Origin: CAVVVS01 sp963751355
GTDB lineage: Bacteria; Bacteroidota; Ignavibacteria; Ignavibacteriales; Ignavibacteriaceae
Length of the DNA stretch: 64,000 nucleotides
Reading direction: 5' to 3'
NCBI GenBank assembly: GCA_963751355.1
Contig: CAVVVS010000083.1
Coordinates: 1-64,000, forward strand
In this document: positions 43,284 through 53,318 of the stretch, piece by piece
How positions within the stretch are numbered: the stretch's first letter is position 1
Layout: the number at the start of each line of letters is the position of its first letter
Notes under the pieces: generated by a model
What the model saw: the letters and a program-made list of their open reading frames with translations, nothing else
Databases searched by the model: none
Told to the model about the DNA's origin: nothing
Translations under genes and position numbers: made by a program

Positions 43284-44654
43284 TCAGCGGTATGATTCTG
43301 CATCTATATGATATTTTTTGAGCAGCCTGTAAAATGCCCTCCGGTCTTTTTTTGCAAATATAGCTGCTTTGCTAATATTGCCATTAAATATTGACATCAT
43401 ATTTTTTAGATACCGGATTTCAAAATTATTGATAACACTCTCTTTTTCCTGTTTAAGTGAACCGCTGGAATATTCGGAAGTATCACCGGGCAATTCGAAA
43501 TTCAAGTCGCCCGGTTCAATCCAACCGGCGGTATTAAAAATTATCGCTTCAAGAATAACGTTTTCAAGTTCACGGATATTACCCGACCATGAATGATGCA
43601 GCATTTTCATTAACGCCTGAGGAAGAATTCCCTGTATCTTCTTATCATATAGTTTTGAATATTTTTCGATAAAGTGACTTGCCAATAACGGTATATCATC
43701 TTCACGCTCCTTTAAAGGAGGAATATAAAGATTTAAGACATTCAACCTGTAAAACAAATCTTCTCTGAATTTGTTCTTTTCTACCAACTTGCGTAAGCTC
43801 TCCTTTGACGCAGCAATTATTCTCGTATCCGAATTATTATATTCGGATTGACCGAGAGGTTTATATTTCCTTTCTTCCAGAAACCTTAAGAGTTTAACCT
43901 GCATTGATTCCGGAAGCGATTCAATTTCATCCAGGAAAAGTGTTCCCTTATCGGCTTCCGCAATTAATCCTTTTTCATTTGTATCCGCATTAGTGTACGC
44001 ACCCTTTTTGTGCCCGAATAATTCGTTTTCGAAAAGTTCGGCAGGAACAGCACCGCAATTCAGAGGTACAAAATTGTTTTTGGATCTGCCGCTCAAAAAA
44101 TGAATCATCTTTGCACACAATTCTTTGCCTGTTCCTGTTTCGCCTTGTATTAAGACAGTTACATCGTAGTTTGCAATTTTTAATATTTTTTCTTTAATCT
44201 CCAGCGTTGCTTTTGATTCACCGATAAATAAATCAAACAATGCATGCTTTTTTAACGAGGAACTGATTTTATTCAGCTTATAATTACCATTTGAGGAATA
44301 CCATTTAACGGCTAACAAAACATCTTCTTTTTTAAACGGATAAGTGATAAAATTCCATATGATTTTTTGAATGTTACTGCATTCATAGCAGATACTGTCG
44401 CTTTTTATTATACCTATTACAGGTATACAAGGAAAGCAGAAATTAATATCACTTATGTCGAAAGTTTTAAAATGATCACAACAATCGTCAAGAACAAGAA
44501 ATATTAAATCGGGATGAATGTCTGCCGGATGGTATAAGTTGTTCAAACTATTTAAAGAGATGTAATTTGCATTGGTGTTATCCTTTAAAATTCTTATAAA
44601 CTCATCTTCTATTTTGGATTTTAAAGGATTAAAAATGAATATTAATGGTTCCAT
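43284..44654 (-). CDS. Sigma-54-dependent activator (NtrC-like), likely eCIS regulator
   Basis: This 456-residue protein has a degenerate receiver-like N-terminal domain (1-120, with a possible phosphoryl site in LIFLVLDDC at Asp56/57 but no N-terminal acidic pair). The AAA+ domain has Walker A GETGTGKE (171-178), the sigma-54 contact loop GAYTNA (218-223; consensus GAFTGA), Walker B GTLFLDE (237-243), and REDLFYRLNVL. A Fis-type HTH (NISKAAIFAKKDRRAFYRLLKK) ends the protein. It lies 350 bp upstream of the eCIS operon, which begins with a sigma-54 promoter. Control by phosphorylation is doubtful given the degenerate receiver. Confidence 0.9.
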   Translation of the reverse strand: MEPLIFIFNPLKSKIEDEFIRILKDNTNANYISLNSLNNLYHPADIHPDLIFLVLDDCCDHFKTFDISDINFCFPCIPVIGIIKSDSICYECSNIQKIIWNFITYPFKKEDVLLAVKWYSSNGNYKLNKISSSLKKHALFDLFIGESKATLEIKEKILKIANYDVTVLIQGETGTGKELCAKMIHFLSGRSKNNFVPLNCGAVPAELFENELFGHKKGAYTNADTNEKGLIAEADKGTLFLDEIESLPESMQVKLLRFLEERKYKPLGQSEYNNSDTRIIAASKESLRKLVEKNKFREDLFYRLNVLNLYIPPLKEREDDIPLLASHFIEKYSKLYDKKIQGILPQALMKMLHHSWSGNIRELENVILEAIIFNTAGWIEPGDLNFELPGDTSEYSSGSLKQEKESVINNFEIRYLKNMMSIFNGNISKAAIFAKKDRRAFYRLLKKYHIDAESYR

Positions 44655-44993
44655 TATTAATTGCCCCCCGAATTAATAATTAGAAATATATCTATTCTAA
44701 TATCAAGAAAATTAAATTTTTATGTACTGAAGATGTACCCCAAAACGCAGGAAGTTGTTGAATACAAAAACGATCTTTACAGCCGGCGGTAAGCTGCGTT
44801 CGGTAATTTTTGTCAAATAATTTAATTATTGCTATAATTTAGGTTAGATATTATAAAAATGCAATTATTGTTAATTACGTGGTTTGATTATGATAATTGA
44901 TCCTCTGTTAAGCGGACTTAAATCAATGGATTATAAGAATTGTAAATGTTTAATGATTTATGCATGAAAAACCGGATATCAAATTGTCATCAT
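44655..44993. other. Non-coding gap upstream of the activator gene
   Basis: This 339-bp stretch lies between the activator start and the 141-residue exported protein. No gene, tRNA or clear terminator was seen. Control signals of the activator are expected on the left side. Confidence 0.4.
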
Positions 44994-45419
44994 TCATTTC
45001 CATAAACCGTATTTTTTAATCGATTTATATGCAAGGTAGCCGGCTGCCGTAAATTGTGCCATTCCTAAAAAATATCTTACTGGGTTAAATTTAGAGTTTT
45101 CTAAAAACTCATGATATAGAGGCGATGAGATGTATGATAAACTGCTGCCCGGCTGAATAAAATCCTTCCTGTTATTTGAAATCGCAGCAAAAGTCCATAG
45201 CCAAATAGTGTGTGAATTTTTATTAACCGGTATGCCGGCATCAGGGAGAGACAAATTATTTATAAATTCTGAATCATAGTGAGTAAATTGAATTTCGCCT
45301 AGTTTTCCTATTGAAGGCAAAATCATCTTAGCCTTAAGTGAATCTTTTGAATTGACCTGTGAATACGAAGTGGAGTGAAAACAAAAAAAGAAAATCAGTA
45401 TTGCTATATATGGTTTCAT
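44994..45419 (-). CDS. Exported protein of unknown function
   Basis: This 141-residue protein has a signal peptide (MKPYIAILIFFFCFHSTSYSQ, cleaved after SYS). The mature part has a helix-poor, Ser/Leu-rich sequence and a hydrophobic region near the end (VRYFLGMAQFTAAGYLAYKSIKKYG), which may be a C-terminal membrane segment. No motif was recognised. It is transcribed away from the GH3 gene. Confidence 0.55.
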   Translation of the reverse strand: MKPYIAILIFFFCFHSTSYSQVNSKDSLKAKMILPSIGKLGEIQFTHYDSEFINNLSLPDAGIPVNKNSHTIWLWTFAAISNNRKDFIQPGSSLSYISSPLYHEFLENSKFNPVRYFLGMAQFTAAGYLAYKSIKKYGLWK

Positions 45420-45709
45420 ATATCGACAGTTATAAATTGATTTAAAAATAAGATAAAAAATAAATCTTTAAGAAGCTAAATTTTTTAGTAGTAGCTCACT
45501 TGATGAAATGATTCGATAGGAATATTCTGTATTAACTCTATAAATATGTTAGTGAATCTTAATCTTTTATCCGACAAAAATTATGATTTCGACATTTAAT
45601 AATATTGATAGTTTGTAGTAATGCTCTTAATTTATGTCAGTCCATTAATTAGTAAAAATACTTGCTCATACAGTATGAATGACTTTGCCATTAAATTCGA
45701 GGATTTAAT

Positions 45710-48310
45710 ATGAAAAGACTCATTACAATTCTTCTCTTTATCCTGTTTTCAATAATAACTGTGGCGCAAGAAAAGCCTGCATATCTTAACCCGGCTCTTC
45801 CCGTGCAAAACAGGGTTAACGATTTATTAGGCAGGATGACTTTGAAAGAAAAAATTTCTCAAATGAAATACGACGCTTCTGCAGTGAAAAGATTGGATAT
45901 ACCAAAATACAATTGGTGGAATGAATGTCTTCACGGTGTAGCAAGAAACGGACTGGCAACTGTTTTTCCGCAGGCAATCGGGTTAGCAACTTCATGGGAC
46001 AGAACCCTGATGCATAATGTAGGAGATGCCATTTCCCTTGAGGCAAGAACAAAGTATAACGATGCAATAAAAAAAGGACAGCGGGGAATTTATCAGGGAC
46101 TCACTTTTTGGTCACCCAACATAAATATTTTCCGCGATCCGCGATGGGGAAGAGGGATGGAAACTTACGGCGAAGATCCTTACCTAACCGGGCAAATGGC
46201 AATTCAGTTTATAAAAGGATTACAAGGAAACAATCCGAAATATTTTAAAGTGATTTCAACTGCAAAACATTATGCTGTGCACAGCGGTCCCGAACCCGAC
46301 AGACATACAATTGATATAAATGTCAGCAATTACGATTTGTTTGAAACATACCTTCCTGCATTTAGAGCGAGCGTAGTTGATGCGGGAGTTTATTCGGTAA
46401 TGTGTGCATATAATAGTTTCCGGGGTAACGCATGCTGCAGTAACGATCCTTTGTTAAATAAAATTCTAAGAAAAGAATGGGGATTTAAAGGATACGTTGT
46501 TTCCGATTGCTGGGCAATACAGGATATTTACGATACTCATAAACAAGCGAAGAATGCGGCGGAAGCATCGGCGAAAGCAGTTGTAGCCGGTACCGATCTG
46601 AACTGCGGTGTTTCATATCCTCACTTACTCGAAGCGGTTAAGGATGGATTAATTTCCGAAGCAGCCATAGATACTTCAGTTAAAAGATTGCTTACCGCAC
46701 GCTTTAAACTCGGAATGTTTGATCCACCTGCAATGGTTCCTTATTCAAAAATTAATATGAGTGTTGTTGACTCAAAAAAACATCAAGCTTTAGCTTTAAA
46801 AGCTGCCGAAGAATCTATTGTATTACTTAAGAATGAAAAAAATATTTTACCGTTGAAAAAGGACATAAAAAGGATAGCCGTGATTGGTCCTAACGCGGAT
46901 AATCCTCAGACACTTTTAGCAAATTATCATGGTTTTACATCGCACCCGGTAACTCCTTTGCAGGGAATTTTGAATAGAGCAGGTAAAGACGTAAAAGTAT
47001 ATTATGCACGAGGCTGCGATGTTGCGGAAAATATGCCTGGCATGAAAGTAATTTCAGCGGATTATTTATTTACTTCTCCCGATAAAAAGAAGAACGGATT
47101 AACCAGTGCGTATTATAACAATCACGAAATGATAGGACAGCCGGTTTTTGTACGTGTAGATAAAAAAATCGATTTCGATTGGTGGGACGGCAAACCGCGG
47201 GCGGATTTCCCGGATAATGATTTTGGGGTGAAATGGTCAGGATACTTGATTCCGCCTAAAACCGGTGAGTACTATCTGGGTGGATACGGTTTTAACGGTT
47301 ATAAAATTTACCTGAATGATTCTTTGTTTATAAATTATTTTGCCCGTCACGAGCCAAGCGATTCTTATAAAAAAATCGAACTCACGGGAGGTAAAGCTTA
47401 CAAAATAAAAATTGAATTTTCAGAAACATTACGGTTTGCAATGATGCATCTCTTATGGTCTGTTCCTGAAAGTAATTCCGAAGTTGAAGAAAAAGCGATA
47501 GACGCAGTTAAAAAATCGGATGTTGCTGTTTTATGCATTGGATTATCTCCCCGGCTTGAAGGAGAGGAAATGAATGTGCCGGTTAAAGGATTCAAAGGCG
47601 GTGATAGAATGACTTTAAGTTTACCTGAAGTTCAGGAAAACCTTATTAAGAAAATAGCTGCGCTGGGTAAACCTGTTGTACTAGTACTGCTGAACGGAAG
47701 CGCAGTAAGTATTAATTGGGAGAACAAAAATATTCCCGCCATTGTTGAATCATGGTACGGCGGAGAATCGGCGGGAACTGCTATTGCAAATGTCCTTTTC
47801 GGAGAGTATAATCCCGGGGGTAAACTGCCTGTTACCTTTTATGAATCGGTCAGCCAGCTTCCGCCGTTTACAGATTATGATATGAAAGGGAGGACTTACC
47901 GTTATTTTAGCGGACCGGTGATTTATCCTTTCGGATACGGATTGAGTTTTACATCATTCAGCTTCAACAATTTAAAGTTGGATGATAATACGATTAAACC
48001 CGACGGAAGTACTAAATTATATGTTGATGTTAAGAATACGGGAAGTCTCACAGGCGATGAAGTCGTGCAGCTTTATGTAAAGGGGAAAGGTGTTAAAAAT
48101 AATGATGCAATTAAGTCACTTAAAGGATTCGAGCGTGTAACCCTAAAGCCGGGTGAAACCAAAACAGTTGAATTTTATATAAACCCTCAGACTTTACAAA
48201 TATATAAAAACGGAATTGGATTTGTTGTGGATAAAGGCGAGCATACATTGATGGTCGGTTCTTCATCGAGTGAGAAAGATTTAAAGGAAATAAAATTGAG
48301 AGTTGAATAG
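45710..48310 (+). CDS. GH3 beta-xylosidase/beta-glucosidase with PA14 insert
   Basis: This 866-residue protein has a signal peptide (1-19). The GH3 N-terminal barrel (about 25-330) includes the family motifs NWWNECLHGVARNG, FWSPNINIFRDPRWGRGMETYGEDP and KHYAVHSGPEPDRH. The nucleophile is Asp266 in VVSDCWAI. The GH3 C-terminal domain is interrupted by a PA14 domain (about 450-580, PKTGEYYLGGYGFNGYKIYLN), then resumes with GLSPRLEGEEM and GGESAGTAIANVLFGEYNPGGKLPV. A fibronectin-III-like domain ends the protein. The NWWNE motif is typical of xylan beta-1,4-xylosidase-like GH3. It is exported and acts on plant-type oligosaccharides. Confidence 0.93.
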   Translation: MKRLITILLFILFSIITVAQEKPAYLNPALPVQNRVNDLLGRMTLKEKISQMKYDASAVKRLDIPKYNWWNECLHGVARNGLATVFPQAIGLATSWDRTLMHNVGDAISLEARTKYNDAIKKGQRGIYQGLTFWSPNINIFRDPRWGRGMETYGEDPYLTGQMAIQFIKGLQGNNPKYFKVISTAKHYAVHSGPEPDRHTIDINVSNYDLFETYLPAFRASVVDAGVYSVMCAYNSFRGNACCSNDPLLNKILRKEWGFKGYVVSDCWAIQDIYDTHKQAKNAAEASAKAVVAGTDLNCGVSYPHLLEAVKDGLISEAAIDTSVKRLLTARFKLGMFDPPAMVPYSKINMSVVDSKKHQALALKAAEESIVLLKNEKNILPLKKDIKRIAVIGPNADNPQTLLANYHGFTSHPVTPLQGILNRAGKDVKVYYARGCDVAENMPGMKVISADYLFTSPDKKKNGLTSAYYNNHEMIGQPVFVRVDKKIDFDWWDGKPRADFPDNDFGVKWSGYLIPPKTGEYYLGGYGFNGYKIYLNDSLFINYFARHEPSDSYKKIELTGGKAYKIKIEFSETLRFAMMHLLWSVPESNSEVEEKAIDAVKKSDVAVLCIGLSPRLEGEEMNVPVKGFKGGDRMTLSLPEVQENLIKKIAALGKPVVLVLLNGSAVSINWENKNIPAIVESWYGGESAGTAIANVLFGEYNPGGKLPVTFYESVSQLPPFTDYDMKGRTYRYFSGPVIYPFGYGLSFTSFSFNNLKLDDNTIKPDGSTKLYVDVKNTGSLTGDEVVQLYVKGKGVKNNDAIKSLKGFERVTLKPGETKTVEFYINPQTLQIYKNGIGFVVDKGEHTLMVGSSSSEKDLKEIKLRVE

Positions 48311-48600
48311 GTAGATTTTTAAAATCATTAATTATAATATGGAGAATGGAAATTGCCGTAGTAATGAAAGTCATTGATATTCATTTGTTGTCATTCATAT
48401 TTGTATGTAGTTTTTTTCGTCTAATTAAGGTTATCAATTTGTAGTTAATAAAATCTTTGAAAATTACTCTTTATGAATGAACAGCCAGGTGACGGATAAA
48501 TAACGGCGAAGCAGTTTTCAAATTATCTCTTTTATCCGGAGCTTTCCGGTCAGTGGAGAAATGATACTGTTATTCACATTTCAAAAATTTAATTGGGGAG

Positions 48601-51600
48601 ATGAAATTGTCGAAAATAAAATCCCTTTTAATAATATTCCTTTTAACAGGAGTATGCTTATATTCAAATACTACGCGGGGAATGGAACGGCTTCGGTTCG
48701 GAAACGAGCAAACCGGGCACAGACTGCACGGATTCACAATCAGTCCGTATTTTGATGAACAAATTCTTACCTTTAATTACTCTCCCGATGTCAGAATTTT
48801 TATAAATGCGCCTCCTGTCGATTCGTTCGATGTTAACAAACCTGTCGAGGTTATTCTGTTTGCTTTGCCGAACGGGAATACTATTGAGCAGACTATCGGT
48901 AAAATATTAAAACCCGGTGACGATTGGCATTATGATATTCAACACATTGGTGCACAAACCCGTTTTTTAAGAGAAAATACCCACGATTATAATATTGTAA
49001 CCGTCTATTTGGAAGCATCACAAAAAAGCTGGCCGACCTGGAGAGGTCTATATTCTAATAATGCGGAAATAATTCATTCAATTGTTGACTCGGTTAAAAA
49101 TATCTTTAAGAATTTCAATCCTTTCGTAGTTCTTACCGGTCACAGCGGAGGCGGCAGCTTTACATTCGGATATATGAACAGCGTAAGTAAAATACCGGCT
49201 TCCATAAAACGGATTTCATTTTTGGACAGCGATTATAATTATACCGATACTTATGGAAAAAAAATTCTTGATTGGTTAAATGCCTCGAATGAAAATTATT
49301 TATGCGTGATTGCGTACAACGACAGCGTGGCATTATATAACGGAAATCCTATTGTTAGTCCTACCGGTGGTACCTGGTACCGCAGTAAATTGATGCAGAA
49401 ATATCTCTCTAATTATTTTACTTTTAGTTATGAAGAAGACAGTGAGTTTCTAAAATACACGGCCGAAAACGGTAGAATTAAATTCATTCTTAAAAAAAAT
49501 CCTACACGAGCTATTCTGCACACGGTTCAGGTGGAAAGAAACGGCTTTATCGAGGGAATATTATCCGGAACTCAATACGAAGGGAAAAATTATACTTACT
49601 ACGGAGAAAGAGCTTATTCAAAATGGATTCAAGGCGGCATGATTTATCCTAAGCAGTTAACAATTCCCCCGAGACCGCCGGATGCTATCACAGGTTCTGC
49701 TTTCATGAAAAAAGTTGAAAACATGACATTTGAAGACCGGGAAACACAAATTTATAATGAGATATCAAAAGGAAATATTCCGGATTTCTTAAGAGACTTA
49801 GTTACCATTCATTCAAATTTTAAAGACGCAAACGGCATTACACACAGTGTTACTTATCAGGTTATGCCGGATTACCTGGCAATAGGATCGAATGAAGATT
49901 TCTGCCGCATTCCGATGGGTCCGATTACTGCACAAAGATTAGCGGTTCTGTTCGGAGCCGAACTTCCTACAAGTAAATTAGTCGATGATATATCCCTTCA
50001 TGCAACGGTTAGATTAGCTCCGATAACTTATACACCGGTGGGCAATCAGAATGAGCTTGTCTCAAAATTTGTTGAGCATAATGCTGCAATAGAACAGGCA
50101 AGAATAGCTGCCGGAGGAGAGCTAGGCTGGCTTATTGACGGAATAAAAAAAGATGTAGTGATTAGTAATAAAATTACCGACCCTACCAGACCTAACCATG
50201 TTGTAATTTACGGCTGGTATAAATTGGATGGCACACCGATTCAGCCGCTCACGAATATTCATATAAATACTTATGTTGATTACAGCCACGGAATTAGGCT
50301 ACTTAATTCGGAAGTTATTATTGACAGCACAATAAAAACCATTCCTGAAATTTTAAAAGATCCGGTACTCTATAAAATATTCAGTAATGAAAACGGTGTT
50401 ATGACTCAACCAAGTTATCTAGCTGTTACCGGACTGCCTGAAACACCGCGATCGTTCGGAATAATAAACGCGGGCGAACAAGAATTAAAAATCATTTTAA
50501 AACCGGATACGGCAGTACAAAATTATGTGGTTTATTTAAGTAGCGATGGAGTACATTTTAATAATTCTGTCATTTTGAATCCCAGTGATTTCACAATAAA
50601 AAGTTTAAAAGCCGATTCGTTATATTTTATCAAAATAGCAGCGGAAAATGAGATCGGGGAATCTGCTGCTTCCGAAGTATTAGCAGGCATTCCTTCGACA
50701 CAAACAGAACCAGACATATTAATTGTTAACGGTTTTGATCGAAGGACTTCAGGTAATACTCTCGACTTTACCAGGCAGCATGGAACGGCGATTTACAAAA
50801 ACAATTTTCATTTTAATTCGGCAACAAACGATGCAGTGCTGGACGGCTTAGTAACTCTCACTGATTATAAAATTGCCGACTATATATTAGGAGAGGAAAG
50901 TACGGTTGATGAAACATTCAGCAGTGCTGAACAAATGAAAATAAAAGAATTTTTACAAAACGGCGGTAATCTTTTTTTATCCGGAGCGGAAATTGCATGG
51001 GATCTTGATTATAAAGGTTCAGCCGCGGATAAAGACTTTATCTGGAATTATTTGAAAATAAAATATTCGCAGGATGCTCCTAATAACCAGCCAGGAGTTT
51101 ATTTTAAAGTGGAACCGGTCAGCGGAACAATGTTCGAGAATTTGCCTGCCTTTTATTTTGATGATGGCACTCACGGAACATATATTGTTAAATATCCCGA
51201 TGTTGTGACTGGAATAAACGGCGGAACGGGAATCTTGAAGTATTCAGGAGTTTCTGAAAGCTCAGGCTACGGCGGAATATTTTATGACGGAATGTTTCCG
51301 AGCGGAACGAAAAAAGGAAAGTTATTATACTTAGGTTTTCCGTTCGAAACAATTTATCCGGATTCCACCCGCAGAATTTTGATGAACAAAATCTTAGAGT
51401 TTTTCAGCAGTCCCTCCGGAACGGAAACCGGAGTGATTGATCAATTGCCTAAGAATTTCGAACTGTACCAAAATTATCCTAATCCGTTTAATCCGGAAAC
51501 TACAATAAAATTTGCCCTGCCGCATGAAGCATTCGTCCTATTAAAAATTTACTCTATCGACGGAAGAGAAGTTGCTGTATTGGTAAATTCAAGGGAATCC

Positions 51601-51714
51601 GCCGGATTTCATACGGTAAACTTTAATGCAAACAGATTAGCAAGCGGCGTTTATCTGTATACAATATCTGCTGACGGTTTTTTCAAATCGAAAAAATTAA
51701 TGGTGTTGAAGTGA
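48601..51714 (+). CDS. Secreted GHSGG-motif protein with T9SS sorting domain
   Basis: This 1037-residue protein has a signal peptide. Residues about 80-300 look like an alpha/beta hydrolase-type region with nucleophile elbow LTGHSGGGSFTFGY (Ser182). A fibronectin-III domain spans about 620-700. A domain at about 705-940 (LIVNGFDRRTSGNT and FLQNGGNLFLSGAEIAWDL) resembles a ThuA/GATase-like fold. The type IX secretion sorting domain spans about 955-1037 (NFELYQNYPNPFNPETTIKF, ending SKKLMVLK). GGGGAG abuts the ATG at 48601, so the TTG at 48607, with better spacing, may be the true start. Substrate is unknown. Secreted peptidase, esterase or amidase are options. Confidence 0.8.
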   Translation: MKLSKIKSLLIIFLLTGVCLYSNTTRGMERLRFGNEQTGHRLHGFTISPYFDEQILTFNYSPDVRIFINAPPVDSFDVNKPVEVILFALPNGNTIEQTIGKILKPGDDWHYDIQHIGAQTRFLRENTHDYNIVTVYLEASQKSWPTWRGLYSNNAEIIHSIVDSVKNIFKNFNPFVVLTGHSGGGSFTFGYMNSVSKIPASIKRISFLDSDYNYTDTYGKKILDWLNASNENYLCVIAYNDSVALYNGNPIVSPTGGTWYRSKLMQKYLSNYFTFSYEEDSEFLKYTAENGRIKFILKKNPTRAILHTVQVERNGFIEGILSGTQYEGKNYTYYGERAYSKWIQGGMIYPKQLTIPPRPPDAITGSAFMKKVENMTFEDRETQIYNEISKGNIPDFLRDLVTIHSNFKDANGITHSVTYQVMPDYLAIGSNEDFCRIPMGPITAQRLAVLFGAELPTSKLVDDISLHATVRLAPITYTPVGNQNELVSKFVEHNAAIEQARIAAGGELGWLIDGIKKDVVISNKITDPTRPNHVVIYGWYKLDGTPIQPLTNIHINTYVDYSHGIRLLNSEVIIDSTIKTIPEILKDPVLYKIFSNENGVMTQPSYLAVTGLPETPRSFGIINAGEQELKIILKPDTAVQNYVVYLSSDGVHFNNSVILNPSDFTIKSLKADSLYFIKIAAENEIGESAASEVLAGIPSTQTEPDILIVNGFDRRTSGNTLDFTRQHGTAIYKNNFHFNSATNDAVLDGLVTLTDYKIADYILGEESTVDETFSSAEQMKIKEFLQNGGNLFLSGAEIAWDLDYKGSAADKDFIWNYLKIKYSQDAPNNQPGVYFKVEPVSGTMFENLPAFYFDDGTHGTYIVKYPDVVTGINGGTGILKYSGVSESSGYGGIFYDGMFPSGTKKGKLLYLGFPFETIYPDSTRRILMNKILEFFSSPSGTETGVIDQLPKNFELYQNYPNPFNPETTIKFALPHEAFVLLKIYSIDGREVAVLVNSRESAGFHTVNFNANRLASGVYLYTISADGFFKSKKLMVLK

Positions 51715-51739
51715 CCCCTTAATTAGAATAAATTAAAGT

Positions 51740-52756
51740 ATGAAAATCATCAAAAAAATATTATTCCTTCTTTCGTTCATTCTTCTTTACCTTGTTGTAA
51801 AAGAATTTCTTGAATTATATACTTATTTATCAAATATAAGTAATACCCTTGCGATTATCGTAATAGTGCTGCTTGGATTATTTATTTTCTATTTTGGTGT
51901 TATCCCAATACTGCAAATCATAATACTTCCTGCCGATTACGGTCCCGTTAAAGATATATCCAAAGTTGATTCTTTAAGGGGAAAAAGAATCAAAAAATTT
52001 AGAGGGAATGATTATTTAAGAGAAACCGGCTTCGATTTCAATTCGATCGATAATTCGGAAGAAAGTTATAACAAAATAATAACTACCATTAAACCTGAGT
52101 GTGAAAGAATAAGAAAAAAATATATTAACCAGGTATTTTACAGCACAGCAATTTCACAAAACGGTTTTCTCGATGCAATCCTAATCTTTTCATCGGCAGT
52201 TAATTTGATTAAAGAAATATTTTTACTTTATCACGGAAGAGTAGGAAACAGGGAGTTGTTTGTTATTGCGAAGAAAGTTTATTATTCGGTACTGATTGGA
52301 GGAAGCGAAGGAGTTGAGTATGCAACAGAGGAATTGTTTTCCAAACTTGCAACTGAAACCGTTAAGAGCATCCCATTTGTCGATAAAATATTTACTTCAC
52401 TGGCGGACGGGTATGTCAATGCTGTTTTGTTAACAAGAATTTCCCTGATTACGGAAAATTACTGCACATTGATTTATATTAAAAAAGATAAGGATTTATA
52501 TCCTAGACCGGCATTTGTATTTAGTACGGCAAAAAATTTAACGTCGGATATTTTCAAAAGTGTGAAAACAAATCTTATTAAGATAACTAAAGAAAAATCA
52601 GAAAACATTCTTGCGAAAACATTCAACCCCGTTACCGTAGTTTTGGATAAGAGTTTTCAATCAATAAAGGATAATAAACATATCAGCAGCGGAACTCTTT
52701 TCATTAAGAAAAGAATAAAAGGAGTACAATCGTTTTTTAATAAATTTGAAGATTAG
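51740..52756 (+). CDS. DUF697-like membrane protein
   Basis: This 338-residue protein has two N-terminal membrane helices (IIKKILFLLSFILLYLVV and LAIIVIVLLGLFIFYFGVIPILQIIILP). A cytosolic region has YSTAISQNGFLDAILIFSSAVNLIKEIFLLYHGRVGNRELFVIAKKVY, the conserved core of the DUF697/YcjF-type family linked to GTPase partners. It starts 25 bp after the T9SS protein, but no GTPase is adjacent. The role, probably in envelope stress or transport, is unknown. Confidence 0.7.
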   Translation: MKIIKKILFLLSFILLYLVVKEFLELYTYLSNISNTLAIIVIVLLGLFIFYFGVIPILQIIILPADYGPVKDISKVDSLRGKRIKKFRGNDYLRETGFDFNSIDNSEESYNKIITTIKPECERIRKKYINQVFYSTAISQNGFLDAILIFSSAVNLIKEIFLLYHGRVGNRELFVIAKKVYYSVLIGGSEGVEYATEELFSKLATETVKSIPFVDKIFTSLADGYVNAVLLTRISLITENYCTLIYIKKDKDLYPRPAFVFSTAKNLTSDIFKSVKTNLIKITKEKSENILAKTFNPVTVVLDKSFQSIKDNKHISSGTLFIKKRIKGVQSFFNKFED

Positions 52757-52897
52757 AGTTAGTTGTCCGTCTTTGAGGAAATCTTATGTCAAATCAAATC
52801 TGAAAAATGACATTCCTGAAAAAGCCCTCCGCTTTCACAAAGCAAATTTATCAACCGGATTTACCGGGTAATCTTTTCACTAAAACAAATATCCAAC

Positions 52898-53308
52898 TTA
52901 AGTTTGAGTATGTACAGATGCCTTTACCGAAATTTTTCTCCCGGATTTAAAATAAAAAGTCGCCTTCTGAAAAGAATTTGTCTTTAAATCTTTAATGAGT
53001 TTTATAAACATTATATGATATCCGCCGGGTTTGAAAGTAATTTTCGACTTAGCCGGGATGACAACATATTTTACATGCTTCATACCCATCATCCCGTTTT
53101 TCATGAAACTTTCGTGCACTTGTACAAGCTGGGCGGCACCGGATTCCACTTTATACAATGTGTCGGGTTTGTTTGTGTCGTTTACGATATCACAATAGAG
53201 TGCGCTATTCATTTCTTTTGCTGCCGGACGCATCCAGGCATTTTCAATTTTGATCGAATTACCTGCATGAAAATTCAGAAAAGTTAACAGTGTTAGCATG
53301 AATATCAT
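52898..53308 (-). CDS. PCu(A)C-type copper chaperone
   Basis: This 136-residue protein has a signal peptide (MIFMLTLLTFLNFHAGNS) and the PCu(A)C fold (DUF461): IENAWMRPAAKEMNSALY, VQVHESFMKNGMMGMKHV and GGYHIMFIKLIKDL. The ligands H-x-n-M..M and H-x-M are all present. It binds Cu(I) in the periplasm and passes it to the CuA centre of cytochrome oxidase. It starts ten bases after the SCO1 gene, so they form a copper-delivery operon. Confidence 0.92.
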   Translation of the reverse strand: MIFMLTLLTFLNFHAGNSIKIENAWMRPAAKEMNSALYCDIVNDTNKPDTLYKVESGAAQLVQVHESFMKNGMMGMKHVKYVVIPAKSKITFKPGGYHIMFIKLIKDLKTNSFQKATFYFKSGRKISVKASVHTQT

Positions 53309-53318
53309 TTTAATTCTC

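Noticed and set aside
12625..44654. Type VI secretion system or prophage
   Set aside because: There is no TssJ/L/M membrane complex, no ClpV, no Hcp-type gene, and no capsid, terminase, portal or lysis genes. The DUF4255 and AAA+ genes indicate eCIS.
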